Both the position numbers and the translations under genes were made by a program. This document shows positions 42,478-51,667 of a DNA stretch of 64,000 nucleotides, in pieces. The stretch comes from Candidatus Opimibacter skivensis (GTDB taxonomy: Bacteria > Bacteroidota > Bacteroidia > Chitinophagales > Saprospiraceae). The notes under the pieces are model-generated. The model did not search any database, was not told the origin of the DNA, and worked only from the letters and a program-made list of their open reading frames with translations. Where the stretch lies: positions 130,001 through 194,000 of the forward strand of contig JADKHH010000025.1 in the NCBI GenBank assembly GCA_016721905.1, written 5' to 3'. Positions within the stretch are counted from its first letter, which is position 1. Every line of letters begins with the position of its first letter.

Positions 42478-45123
42478 TTATTTGGCATCACCAATGGTGG
42501 GGCTGTTGATTTCTTTAAACGTATTTAAACCACATTCCAGGAAAGCCTGATAGCCTTTTACATCAGGATCATAGCCACGGGGAGTAGTCAGTACTTTTTC
42601 ATCCGGACTCAGGATTACATACAGAGGCTGCGAATTCTGGTCAAAATTGGCGATTTGAAAATCGGTCCATTTCTGCCCGACGGTCCTGATCTTCTGGTCT
42701 GTCACAATGGATTTTAATACGGTATCCATCGCCAGTTTATCATCCACATAGAGGGAGACCAGTACGAAGTCGTCACTGATTTTTTGCCGGATCATTTCTT
42801 TAGACCAGATGTGCTCTTCGGTTTTACGACAGTTGACACATCCGTACCCTGTGAAATCCAACAGGACTGGCTTGTTCTTTTCCCTTGCATAGGCCAACCC
42901 TTCATAGTAGTCATGAAAGCAATTAAAGTTGTTGGCACATTTGGATAGCGAAACATATTGACCGGTGATTTCCTGATCAACTTCGCCGAGGGGTTTGAAG
43001 AAATTGTAATGTGCGGGAGGTGCCAGTCCACTCATCAGGTTTAAAGAATTGTACGTTCCTGTTTTTTCACTTCCCAGCAGTCCGGTGGCGAGATAAATGC
43101 CAAGCCCTGCAAATGCCAATCCTAACAAGGCAGGTATCGGCATGACCCTCTTGTTGGGGCTGTCATGCGGAAACCTGATCCAGCCGAACATATAGGCCGC
43201 CATCGCTAATGCAATGATCACCCAGAGTCCCATAAATAATTCATACTTAAGGAAACCCCAATGCGCTGTCATATCCGCGATGGAAAGGAATTTTAAAGCC
43301 AGCGCTAACTCTGCAAATCCAAGGATGACCTTAACACTATTCATCCAGCCTCCGGATTTAGGCAGTGAGTTGAGCCAAGCCGGGAATGCGGCAAACAAAC
43401 TGAATGGAATGGCCAGGGCGAGTGAAAACCCTCCCATCACCACCAAAGGTCCGAGGAATCCTTCGGATGAAGCTTCTACGAGAGCAGTACCTATGAGTGG
43501 TCCTGTACAGGAAAAGGAAACGATGGCCAGAGTGGCAGCCATGAAAAAGATACCTATCATCCCTCCTTTGTCTGCCATCGCATCACTCTTATTGCTCCAG
43601 CTGCTCGGCAATGTGATTTCATAAAATCCAAAGAAGGAGAAGGCAAACAGAATGAAGATCAAAAAGAAAATCGTATTGGCGATGGGATTGGTGGATAGCT
43701 CATTTAAAGAGCCTGCCCCGAACAATATTGTAATGATCAGTCCCAGCACAACATAGATCGCTATGATCGAGGCTCCATACCAGAGTCCGTTTTCCCATCC
43801 TTTACGCTTCGTATCCTTTGTAAAAAAACTCACTGTCAAGGGGATCATCGGAAATACGCATGGGGTCAGAAGTGCTACAAATCCATTGATCATACCGAAG
43901 ATGAACATCCAGAGTAAGTTCCCTTTTTCTTCTTTCGGTTTTTCTCCGCAATCACTTAAAGGTGCCGCGTAGGTTGTCTTCAGAGAGGTGATGCGATGGT
44001 CGATATAGCCTTTGTCATCACCTTTTGGCTCCGAGGTGGCACTGGCTGTCATTTCTTTCCCTGTAGCAAGATCAATGGTAAATTCAATAAACTCCGGTGC
44101 GAGACAACGTGAATGATCGCAAGCCATAAATTCAAGCGATCCGGATACGGTGGTTGCACCTTTCGTTTTTACAGTTTGGGTGAGTTTAAGGTCGTGTTTG
44201 AATTTGACCACCTGCATGTCAAAGTACTTGTCCATGCCCTCTGTCCTGCCGCTGCTTTGTTCTCCTATCTGCCCTTCGACAGATACGGTCTCACCCGGAG
44301 TGATGACCAACGAGGTAGGCACAGGTCCTCCTTCCTTGAAAACCCCCTGACCATATATATTCCACCCTTCGTCGATTTTGGCTTCTGCAACGAGGACGTA
44401 AGTATCATCAGCGGTTTTTTCTGAACGAAATGTCCATTTTACTGGCTTCAGGACTCCGGATGATTGCGTTACTGTTGGAGTCTGATCTACACTGACGTTG
44501 GAAAATGTTGAAGGAGGAGCTTGGGTTAACTCAACGGATGTATTCTCGGTTATCTTTTTTTTTTCAGCGGAAGCATCACTTCCGGTTTTCACATTTTCAG
44601 GTGCTTTAGCTGTGGTTGCGGTTGCTTTTTGATCTGAACCTTTTTTGCCGGCATCACCAGTAGATCCGCCTGTGGCGAAGAGTTCGAATTCGGCATCCGT
44701 GGGAGGCAGGCACCGCTCATCATTACAGGTCATAAAATTGACATAGCCTGTAATCGGTTTGGAAGGATCGGTGACTTTTATTTTTTGCTGGATCGTGTAG
44801 TACTTCTGAAACTTAACGACCTCCATCTCAAACACCTTGTCAAAGATCTTCTTGGCGTTATCAGATTCCTTGCTCTTCCCCTCTAGTTTATAGTGTGCCC
44901 CGGCATCAAAATTGACAGTCGTGGCAATCGGGCCGTCTTCGTTTTCCAGAAACTGGGAATACACCCACCATCCTTCATCGATCGTGGCCTTGGCTGTAAA
45001 AGTATAATCCCCGTTTCCGGCAGGTGTCAGGGTTATAGCCCATTTGACAGGATTGTAAATCTGTGCTGAAACCGTCAGGGTTATAAGGGAAATTAGCAGG
45101 AGAAGAGAAGCACGCATACACAT
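42478..45123 (-). CDS. dsbD: Thiol:disulfide interchange protein DsbD with two N-terminal alpha domains
   Basis: An 881-residue protein, longer than the 565-residue E. coli DsbD. A signal peptide (LLLLISLITLTVSAQ) precedes two tandem DsbD-alpha-like domains, residues about 25-150 and 225-350, each with a paired-cysteine line (CNDERCLPP, CDHSRCLAPE). About eight membrane helices follow (LLTPCVFPMIPLTV carries one redox Cys, SFSCTGPLIG the other). A thioredoxin-like C-terminal domain has YGCVNCRKTEE. It carries electrons from cytoplasmic thioredoxin to periplasmic targets. Starts at 45123 or 45117. Monocistronic. Confidence 0.9.
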   Translation of the reverse strand: MCMRASLLLLISLITLTVSAQIYNPVKWAITLTPAGNGDYTFTAKATIDEGWWVYSQFLENEDGPIATTVNFDAGAHYKLEGKSKESDNAKKIFDKVFEMEVVKFQKYYTIQQKIKVTDPSKPITGYVNFMTCNDERCLPPTDAEFELFATGGSTGDAGKKGSDQKATATTAKAPENVKTGSDASAEKKKITENTSVELTQAPPSTFSNVSVDQTPTVTQSSGVLKPVKWTFRSEKTADDTYVLVAEAKIDEGWNIYGQGVFKEGGPVPTSLVITPGETVSVEGQIGEQSSGRTEGMDKYFDMQVVKFKHDLKLTQTVKTKGATTVSGSLEFMACDHSRCLAPEFIEFTIDLATGKEMTASATSEPKGDDKGYIDHRITSLKTTYAAPLSDCGEKPKEEKGNLLWMFIFGMINGFVALLTPCVFPMIPLTVSFFTKDTKRKGWENGLWYGASIIAIYVVLGLIITILFGAGSLNELSTNPIANTIFFLIFILFAFSFFGFYEITLPSSWSNKSDAMADKGGMIGIFFMAATLAIVSFSCTGPLIGTALVEASSEGFLGPLVVMGGFSLALAIPFSLFAAFPAWLNSLPKSGGWMNSVKVILGFAELALALKFLSIADMTAHWGFLKYELFMGLWVIIALAMAAYMFGWIRFPHDSPNKRVMPIPALLGLAFAGLGIYLATGLLGSEKTGTYNSLNLMSGLAPPAHYNFFKPLGEVDQEITGQYVSLSKCANNFNCFHDYYEGLAYAREKNKPVLLDFTGYGCVNCRKTEEHIWSKEMIRQKISDDFVLVSLYVDDKLAMDTVLKSIVTDQKIRTVGQKWTDFQIANFDQNSQPLYVILSPDEKVLTTPRGYDPDVKGYQAFLECGLNTFKEINSPTIGDAK

Positions 45124-45321
45124 ATCGTTTTAATAGATAACCAAACCCCAAAAGGCAGGATTTTTAATAGAAACCCAACCTTTTCTTGAATAGGCGATAC
45201 AAAAATAGGTTTTAAAGGGTTCAGTATGGGGAGTTTAATAAATCCTTAACTGCTTTGGGTCAATAGGGCCCAAAAGGCCACATTACGGATACTGTTGTCT
45301 TAAACTAAAGTTAATTTAGGG

Positions 45322-46020
45322 TCAGACAGACTGAAGAACAGATGTATACATCGATTGAAAGAGGACAAGGCCATCGGTATTTCCAAGAATAGCTTCAGCG
45401 GCCCGTTCAGGATGTGGCATCATGCCAAAGACATTCCTGTCTTTGTTGCAAATCCCGGCTATATAATCAGTGGCACCGTTGTCACTGAACAGTTCTCCAT
45501 GAGGGTTACAATACCTGAAGAGGATCTGGTCATTGGCTTGTAGTTCTGCAAGCCCTTGGTTATCTGTTATATATCTTCCTTCAGCGTGTGCTACAGGCAT
45601 TTTAAGCACCTGTCCTTTGCTACACTTGTTGGTTATCAGGGAATCCGTGGTCTCCACGCGGAGATGAATATTTTTGGAAATAAACTTCTGGTCACGGTTA
45701 CGCACAAGGGCCCCAGGCAATAACCCGGACTCACAAAGGATCTGGAAGCCATTGCATATGCCCCATACCTTTCCACCGTTGTTGGCGAAGGAGATGACGG
45801 ATTGCATGATCGGAGAATACCTGGCAATAGCTCCTGCCCTGAGATAATCACCGTAGGAAAACCCCCCTGGTAAAATGATACAGTCTTCGGAAGTATAGTC
45901 CTCCAGGGATGTGTCTTTGTGCCATAATTTATGCACCTCAGCGCCCAGGACAGTGCCCAGGACGTGGATCATATCGTCATCACAGTTGGAACCAGGAAAT
46001 ACTACGACGCCAAATTTCAT
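45322..46020 (-). CDS. purQ: Phosphoribosylformylglycinamidine synthase, glutaminase subunit
   Basis: A 232-residue class I glutamine amidotransferase. Cys89 in VWGICNGFQIL is the nucleophile; PVAHAEGRYI and FGMMPHPERAAE supply the rest of the family pattern, including the catalytic His and Glu. With PurL and PurS it makes FGAM in purine synthesis, providing ammonia from glutamine. PurL and PurS are not in the window. A TACCTTTG -7 box is at 46045-46052 on the minus strand. Confidence 0.94.
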   Translation of the reverse strand: MKFGVVVFPGSNCDDDMIHVLGTVLGAEVHKLWHKDTSLEDYTSEDCIILPGGFSYGDYLRAGAIARYSPIMQSVISFANNGGKVWGICNGFQILCESGLLPGALVRNRDQKFISKNIHLRVETTDSLITNKCSKGQVLKMPVAHAEGRYITDNQGLAELQANDQILFRYCNPHGELFSDNGATDYIAGICNKDRNVFGMMPHPERAAEAILGNTDGLVLFQSMYTSVLQSV

Positions 46021-46103
46021 TCGCTATCTGCTTATTGTGTTCCGCAAAGGTATAAAATTGATTGGGTGGAGTCCGCATCCTTCGTGCTCACCGCTACAAC
46101 TGG

Positions 46104-46712
46104 TCACATCAGATCCCGAGCCCTTGCGATAGCCTCGGTGCGGGATCCGGCATTGAGCTTTATAAAGAGCCTGGAAAGATGGGTTTTAATGGTATTGATG
46201 GAAATAAACAATTCTTCAGACATCTGTTGGTTAGTACGTCCGTCAAATATCAGTCTGAGGACATCCAGCTCACGGGCTGACAGTGGTTCCTTCAAGCGTT
46301 GGTTGATTGAATTAAGATCCCTGGAAGAAGAATGCTTCTGGTGAAAATTGTAGATCGCGATTTCCAGTCCGGCGAGCAGATCGCGTTCGGTAAACGGCTT
46401 GATGATATACCCTGATGGCTGCGTCAGTTTTGCATTGTGCAGGGTCTGGTCATCCGCATGGGCGGTGATGTACAGGAATGGAATATGGTGCTGGTCCCTG
46501 ATCAGTCGGCCGATCTCGATTCCTTCAAAGTGGCCATCCAGGTTGATGTCGAGCAAAGCGGCATCAATGGGTTCAGTGAGAAGGTATTTTTCAGCTGATG
46601 CTTTTGTAAAGGCGACAGCTCGTACTGTATATTTTGATCCGGACAAGGCTTCTTTGATCATGGCAGCCACGAGGGCTTCATCTTCTACGATCAGGATATT
46701 GATTTGGTTCAC
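46104..46712 (-). CDS. Response regulator, REC plus LuxR-type HTH
   Basis: A 202-residue regulator starting at GTG 46712. The receiver domain has the acidic pair EDEAL, phospho-acceptor Asp55 in ALLDINLDG, Thr in FLYITAH and Lys in IIKPF. The C-terminal GerE/LuxR helix-turn-helix is LSARELDVLRLIFDGRTNQQ and following INTIKTHLSRLFIKL. It lies five bases after the kinase gene upstream and is almost certainly its partner. Target genes are unknown. Confidence 0.9.
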   Translation of the reverse strand: MNQINILIVEDEALVAAMIKEALSGSKYTVRAVAFTKASAEKYLLTEPIDAALLDINLDGHFEGIEIGRLIRDQHHIPFLYITAHADDQTLHNAKLTQPSGYIIKPFTERDLLAGLEIAIYNFHQKHSSSRDLNSINQRLKEPLSARELDVLRLIFDGRTNQQMSEELFISINTIKTHLSRLFIKLNAGSRTEAIARARDLM

Positions 46713-46717
46713 GATTT

Positions 46718-48514
46718 TCAGGCGGCTATTTTTTGAGGAATATGGATTTCAATACGGGTTCCTTTTCCGGAATGGGCGGACCAGGTTGCACCGAGACGGT
46801 CACATAGGATATTGATCAGTTTAAGTCCAAAATTAGAAGAGGACTCCACAGAGAAATGCTCCGGAAGGCCCATCCCGTCATCACTGACTTCGAGGTTGAT
46901 CAAGCCCTCGGTTTGTTCGAGTGATACTTTTATTTCACCACGTCGTCCATCACGGAAAGCGTACTTCAGTGCATTACTGATCAGCTCATTGATGATCAGG
47001 GCGAGCGGGATCACTGTATCGACATCCATCTGCGGGATGTCAATTTTTTTCAGGATGGTGATCCTGTCTTTCTCGATATTATAGGAGCTGATCAGGTGGT
47101 TGAGCAATTTGTCAAGGTAATCCTTGATACTGACGCCGAGTAAGTTTTCATCCTGGTAGAGGTTCTGGTGGATCATCGCCATCGACTGGACTCTGTTCTG
47201 ACTCTCCATCAAGGCTTCCTGGGCAGTTGAATCATCAACTGATTTGCCATGCAGGTAGAGCAGGGCAGAGATCATCTGTAGATTGTTCTTGACACGATGA
47301 TGAATTTCGCGTAACAGGATATCTTTTTCAGCAAGGGCTTTCGAAATAAGTATATTTTTTTCAGCCAGATCTGCATTCGTTCTCGATTTCAGCCGCAACA
47401 GGTAAAAGAGGGCGATGGCAAAGATCAGCAAACTCGTTGCGCCAAGTCCGAAGAGCAGTTTTTGCCGGTTGGATTTTTCGATACGCAGGTTCTTCAATTC
47501 ATTTTGGGAAGCCAGCATTTGTATTTCCTGGTCTTTTTCCTGGACTTCATATTCCGTGATCAACTGTGTGATGCGTTCATCTTTTTCTTTGTTGAACATC
47601 GAATCCTGTGCGGCTTTAAAATCTTTATAGGCCATCAGTGCTTTTTTGTAATCGCCTTCTTTTTCAAAAATCAAACTCTCGGTTTGATAGTTATTGGGCA
47701 GATTAAAGCGGAAATTATTTTCGGTGCGTATCTGGATGGCCATTGCATTATGCGCTTTTGATTCCTCCAGTTGTCCGAGTGCCAGATAGGTATTGGCCAG
47801 TGAACTATGGACATTGCCGAGCACATCCGTTGTGTGAAACCGTTTATAGGCATCCAGATATTCCAGGTTGAGTGCCTTTGCTTTTTGATAATCGCCTTTC
47901 AGCCGGTAGCATTCGGACATATTGGTATTGATGACCGCCAGCATAGATGAATCCTGAAGTGCCACATAAAGTAAGCGCGCCTTTTTAAAGTTTTCAAGCG
48001 ATTCATCATGTCGCACGGCTATATTCAATTGAATACCGATGTTATTGAGCACATTAGCCATCCACAGCGTATCCTGTAACATGGTAAAATACCGCAGGGC
48101 GCTTTGGTAGTAGGAAATGGAGTTTTCCGGTTCTTTCCGGTATTCATAAGCCGCTCCGATGTTATTGTGCATCATCGCTATATAGTAGGTGTCTCGAATA
48201 GCCGTGAAATAGGGCAGGGCCTCCAGGTAATAGCTGATCGCTTGCCTGTGGTTTCCATTGTAATAGTGATACATCCCTATAAAGTTTTTCCCTTTTCCCA
48301 TCTTCAGCGTGTCCCCGGAAAGGATGGCAACAGAATCATAAGCCAGCGCTACGGGTAGAAAAGTATTGGTTCCCTCTGTCACCTCCTTACGGATGAGATT
48401 TTGAAGGGAATCAAATATTTCCTCATGTTGGGCACATATGGATGAAGACATCGCCAGTAAATACAGCGAGATCGTGATCCGCTTTGACAGGTAGGTATGG
48501 AGACTTAAGCTCAT
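46718..48514 (-). CDS. TPR sensor histidine kinase, paralogue B
   Basis: About 598 residues from the ATG at 48514 (the frame to 48520 uses TTG). A signal peptide, TPR repeats (residues about 40-320), a coiled stretch, one membrane helix (LLFGLGATSLLIFAIALFYLL) and a HisKA_2 kinase core follow in order. His405 in REIHHRVKNNLQMISALLYL is the likely phospho-acceptor; the ATPase part has LIINELISNALKYAF and the G box DDGMGLP. The periplasmic TPR region would sense the signal and the cytoplasmic part phosphorylate the adjacent regulator. Closely related to the next gene. Confidence 0.87.
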   Translation of the reverse strand: MSLSLHTYLSKRITISLYLLAMSSSICAQHEEIFDSLQNLIRKEVTEGTNTFLPVALAYDSVAILSGDTLKMGKGKNFIGMYHYYNGNHRQAISYYLEALPYFTAIRDTYYIAMMHNNIGAAYEYRKEPENSISYYQSALRYFTMLQDTLWMANVLNNIGIQLNIAVRHDESLENFKKARLLYVALQDSSMLAVINTNMSECYRLKGDYQKAKALNLEYLDAYKRFHTTDVLGNVHSSLANTYLALGQLEESKAHNAMAIQIRTENNFRFNLPNNYQTESLIFEKEGDYKKALMAYKDFKAAQDSMFNKEKDERITQLITEYEVQEKDQEIQMLASQNELKNLRIEKSNRQKLLFGLGATSLLIFAIALFYLLRLKSRTNADLAEKNILISKALAEKDILLREIHHRVKNNLQMISALLYLHGKSVDDSTAQEALMESQNRVQSMAMIHQNLYQDENLLGVSIKDYLDKLLNHLISSYNIEKDRITILKKIDIPQMDVDTVIPLALIINELISNALKYAFRDGRRGEIKVSLEQTEGLINLEVSDDGMGLPEHFSVESSSNFGLKLINILCDRLGATWSAHSGKGTRIEIHIPQKIAA

Positions 48515-48529
48515 GCGCAATCCATTTTC

Positions 48530-50428
48530 TTAAGCTGCTTTGATTTGTGGTACAAGCAAGGTCACTGAAGTTCCTTTGTCGGAATTAATATTCAGCGTAG
48601 CCCCAAGTCGTTCAGAAAGGATGTGGATCAGTTTAAATCCGAAGTTTCCACCGTCGGCATTCGTTTCTGGAAAGCCTATACCATTGTCTTTTACTTCCAA
48701 TTGAATCACTCCATCCACCATCCCGATATTGACATGGATGACACCCTGGCGACCATCCCTGAAAGCATACTTCAGTGCATTACTGATCAGTTCATTGATG
48801 ATAAGGGCCAGGGGAATGACCGTGTCCACATCCAGGTGTTGGATTTCAATTCGTTTGTAGATTTCAATCCGGTCCTTTTCAATATTGTAGGAATCGATCA
48901 GGTGATGGATCAGCTTGTCCAGGTATTCCTGGACACCAACACCCAGCAGGTTTTCCTGTTGATAAAGATTTTGATGAATGATGGCCATGGACTGCACGCG
49001 ATTCTGACTTTCCATCAGTGCGGCCTGCGCAGGTGTGTCATCGAGCGATTTTCCGTGCAGGTAGAGTAGGGCGGAGATCATCTGCAGGTTGTTTTTGACG
49101 CGATGATGTATTTCACGAAGGAGGATATCCTTCTCTTGCAAGGCCTTGGAAACAACCTGGTTTTTCTCTTCAAGTAATTTGTTGGATTTGATTTTTGTCC
49201 GGAACGCGTAGTAACTCAACCCGGATATGAGGAGGGCCCCAAGTAGTCCAAAACTCAGAAATTGCTGCTTCTTTTTAGCGGTCCCCAGGCGCAGAGATGT
49301 TTCAGCAAGCTGTTTTTCTTTTTCTGCTGTTTCATACTTGATATTTAACTCGCCCAATTGTTTTTGTTTCTCTATATCAAGGAGTGTATCCCTGAGGACA
49401 TACATGTATTCATATTGCGTATAAGCATTTTTATAGTCGCCTTGCGCGAGATAGGCTTTTTGGAGGGCCAGATGTCCGTTATATTTCAGAAACGGGACAT
49501 TAATTGTATCCGTGTAGGCCATCATGGTTTTCAGAAGGGCTATGGCTTCAGCATATTTTTTTTCTTCAAGATAGGATTGACCAATGCGGTAATAGGAGTC
49601 ACAGGTGGAAAATAGACTCCTGTTTTTAAGATGATATGGAAGGAATTTATAAATGGTCTGCCTTTGTTCTTCCGGGGATTGCCCAAATTGCATCATCATA
49701 CTATGTTCGGCATTCAGAATATTTTGTCCCATCCCTTGCTTGATAGAGAGGTATTCATTCCTGAGCCTGGAGTACAAATCAAATTCGTTCCTCATCTTAC
49801 ATACTTCCATGAACATATACAGCAGGTAGAGAATATCCTTTGGCTTATTTTCCAACCTAAGATACTCCAGCGACTTCTCGTAATGCATTTTGGACATGGG
49901 CCAGTTATCTATCAGGTCATACAACCCGCCGAGGTAATGATGGGGCAACCATTTCAGATATTCTTCTCCTTTGGCTTCCTTGTTTTGTAGCAGTAGGGTC
50001 CAATAATAGGAAGCGGAATCATACCTGGTGGCTCGCATGTGATACCTGCCCAGGAGAATATACATTTGGTCGAGTTCATTTTGGCGGCCGGTCTGCTTAA
50101 CCCGCAAATAAGCCTTGTGGACAAGAGCAAGGGCTTTTTGATTTTCTCCTTGTATTTCCAGCAGTGAACTGGATCGCTCGTATACTTTAATATAAAGGCT
50201 GTCATACCCTGTTGTGGGAAGGCTATGTCGTCCTGCTGAATAGAAATATTCAGCACTGTCCTGCTTAGTATAGAAATAATAGTCCCCAAGTGTCAGTGCA
50301 AGAGTGATCTTCTTCTCCAGATCGGTGGACCCATCATATGCCTTGCGTAGTGAATCAACGTTGCTTTCCTCGGCCATCAGGCTGAGGGAAAACCACAACA
50401 GCAAAGCGAACATGGCAATGTAACGCAT
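48530..50428 (-). CDS. TPR sensor histidine kinase, paralogue A
   Basis: A 632-residue paralogue of the downstream kinase with the same order: signal peptide, TPR region, membrane helix (LSFGLLGALLISGLSYYAF) and HisKA_2 core with His441 in REIHHRVKNNLQM, then LIINELISNALKYAF and DNGIGFP. The kinase cores are far more alike than the sensor regions, as expected after duplication with sensor divergence. It is first in the operon kinase A - kinase B - regulator, with a promoter just upstream, and ends 15 bases before kinase B. Confidence 0.87.
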   Translation of the reverse strand: MRYIAMFALLLWFSLSLMAEESNVDSLRKAYDGSTDLEKKITLALTLGDYYFYTKQDSAEYFYSAGRHSLPTTGYDSLYIKVYERSSSLLEIQGENQKALALVHKAYLRVKQTGRQNELDQMYILLGRYHMRATRYDSASYYWTLLLQNKEAKGEEYLKWLPHHYLGGLYDLIDNWPMSKMHYEKSLEYLRLENKPKDILYLLYMFMEVCKMRNEFDLYSRLRNEYLSIKQGMGQNILNAEHSMMMQFGQSPEEQRQTIYKFLPYHLKNRSLFSTCDSYYRIGQSYLEEKKYAEAIALLKTMMAYTDTINVPFLKYNGHLALQKAYLAQGDYKNAYTQYEYMYVLRDTLLDIEKQKQLGELNIKYETAEKEKQLAETSLRLGTAKKKQQFLSFGLLGALLISGLSYYAFRTKIKSNKLLEEKNQVVSKALQEKDILLREIHHRVKNNLQMISALLYLHGKSLDDTPAQAALMESQNRVQSMAIIHQNLYQQENLLGVGVQEYLDKLIHHLIDSYNIEKDRIEIYKRIEIQHLDVDTVIPLALIINELISNALKYAFRDGRQGVIHVNIGMVDGVIQLEVKDNGIGFPETNADGGNFGFKLIHILSERLGATLNINSDKGTSVTLLVPQIKAA

Positions 50429-50448
50429 AGACGATTTGTATTTTTTTC

Positions 50449-50478
50449 CAAATTACCAGACTTATCCCAATTATCAAA
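50449..50478 (-). promoter_or_regulatory. Promoter of the two-kinase operon
   Basis: On the minus strand TTTG (plus 50475-50478) and TAATTTG (plus 50449-50455) are 19 bases apart, close to the -33/-7 consensus (one base short in the -7 box). The ATG is 21 bases downstream. Confidence 0.5.
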
Positions 50479-50654
50479 TGCAATGGGCACAAACCAGTCA
50501 TGAACGAATGGTTAAAAAGTTAAAGTTCGACCTTGAACTGGCTGGTCGGGTCATCCTTTCAGGTGATTTTGCAAAGCGGGCTTATGGAAGTATTAATTAG
50601 CCTGTTATATGGCTCCTCAGCATCGTTAAATTGCATCATGTATCTTTGCGGGCT

Positions 50655-51017
50655 ATGGAAGACTGGCAGCAGGAATTTGAATGGTTGAGGGTGCGCCACT
50701 GGGTTAAGGACCGGTTTGGCCGAAAGGAGCTGCCCGATCTCAATGCAGTCTTATACCTGATCGGTATGCAGGAGCTTGGGAAAAGGCAGGAAAAGTTTAC
50801 CAAAGAGGAAAAACAGGATCTCATGCATCTGGCGATCTGTCACCTGCTGTCAGAGGATGGATATTTCGAATTTGAAGGTATCGATGCGGATGGCTGGCCA
50901 CATTGGAAACCCTTAATGCCGCTTGATATTAAGGGATTGCATGCCCAGGAGCAATTACTGCAACGAAAAGTAATCGCATATTTTGCACCTTTGCTGTCCA
51001 ATCCAGAAAATAACTGA
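50655..51017 (+). CDS. Hypothetical conserved protein
   Basis: A 120-residue soluble protein, MEDWQQEFEWLRVRHWVK onward, acidic and basic in turn, with KFTKEEKQDLMHLAICHLL and YFEFEGIDADGWPHWKPL as distinctive lines. I recognise no domain. TATCTTTG at 50641-50648 ends six bases before the ATG, which decides against the upstream ATG at 50631 and suggests a leaderless mRNA. It is followed two bases later by a cyclophilin gene and is probably in the same operon. Confidence 0.7.
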   Translation: MEDWQQEFEWLRVRHWVKDRFGRKELPDLNAVLYLIGMQELGKRQEKFTKEEKQDLMHLAICHLLSEDGYFEFEGIDADGWPHWKPLMPLDIKGLHAQEQLLQRKVIAYFAPLLSNPENN

Positions 51018-51019
51018 TC

Positions 51020-51667
51020 ATGTTTCAGCAACTTAAATCCCTCTTTGTCACCGGGTTAGTTTGTGCAGCCTTGTTGGCTTCCGGATGCAAAGAGAAAGAA
51101 TACCAGGCAGTTATATCCACCGAATACGGGGATATAACGGTCCTGCTCTATAACAGCACACCAAAACACAGGGATAATTTTGTCAAGCTGGTGAAGGAAG
51201 GATTTTACAATGACTTGTTGTTTCACAGAGTCATTGAAAGTTTTATGATCCAGGGCGGTGATCCTGACTCCAAAAATGCTCCTGCAGGTACCAGGCTTGG
51301 CAGCGGAACGGTCGGGTATGAAATCGATGCCGAAATCGGTTCACCACACATCAGAGGCGCACTGGCTGCAGCAAGGACACCTAATAAATTAAAAAAATCC
51401 TCCGGAAGCCAGTTTTATATTGTGACCGGCAAACAGGTATCAGCCCAGGAATTAATGACGGCCGAACTCTCCAAGAAAATAAAATACAATGATGTCCAGA
51501 AACAACTTTATCTGGACCAGGGCGGTTATCCTAACCTGGATATGGAATATACTGTGTTCGGCGAAGTGCTCTCCGGTATGGAGGTTGCAGATAAAATCAG
51601 TAAACTTGAAAAAGATCAGATGGATCGTCCGGTAAAGGATGTCCGCATGACTATAAAACTAAAATAA
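51020..51667 (+). CDS. Cyclophilin-type peptidyl-prolyl isomerase, lipoprotein
   Basis: A 215-residue product with a lipoprotein signal ending LLASGC. The cyclophilin domain keeps the core FHRVIESFMIQGGDP (Arg, Phe and Gln of the active site) and SGSQFYIVTG. It should catalyse proline cis-trans change in the periplasm. An insert of about 35 residues (QVSAQELMTAELSKK and on) separates the last two blocks. Its TAA shares one base with the ATG of the next, related gene, so translation is probably coupled. Confidence 0.9.
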   Translation: MFQQLKSLFVTGLVCAALLASGCKEKEYQAVISTEYGDITVLLYNSTPKHRDNFVKLVKEGFYNDLLFHRVIESFMIQGGDPDSKNAPAGTRLGSGTVGYEIDAEIGSPHIRGALAAARTPNKLKKSSGSQFYIVTGKQVSAQELMTAELSKKIKYNDVQKQLYLDQGGYPNLDMEYTVFGEVLSGMEVADKISKLEKDQMDRPVKDVRMTIKLK

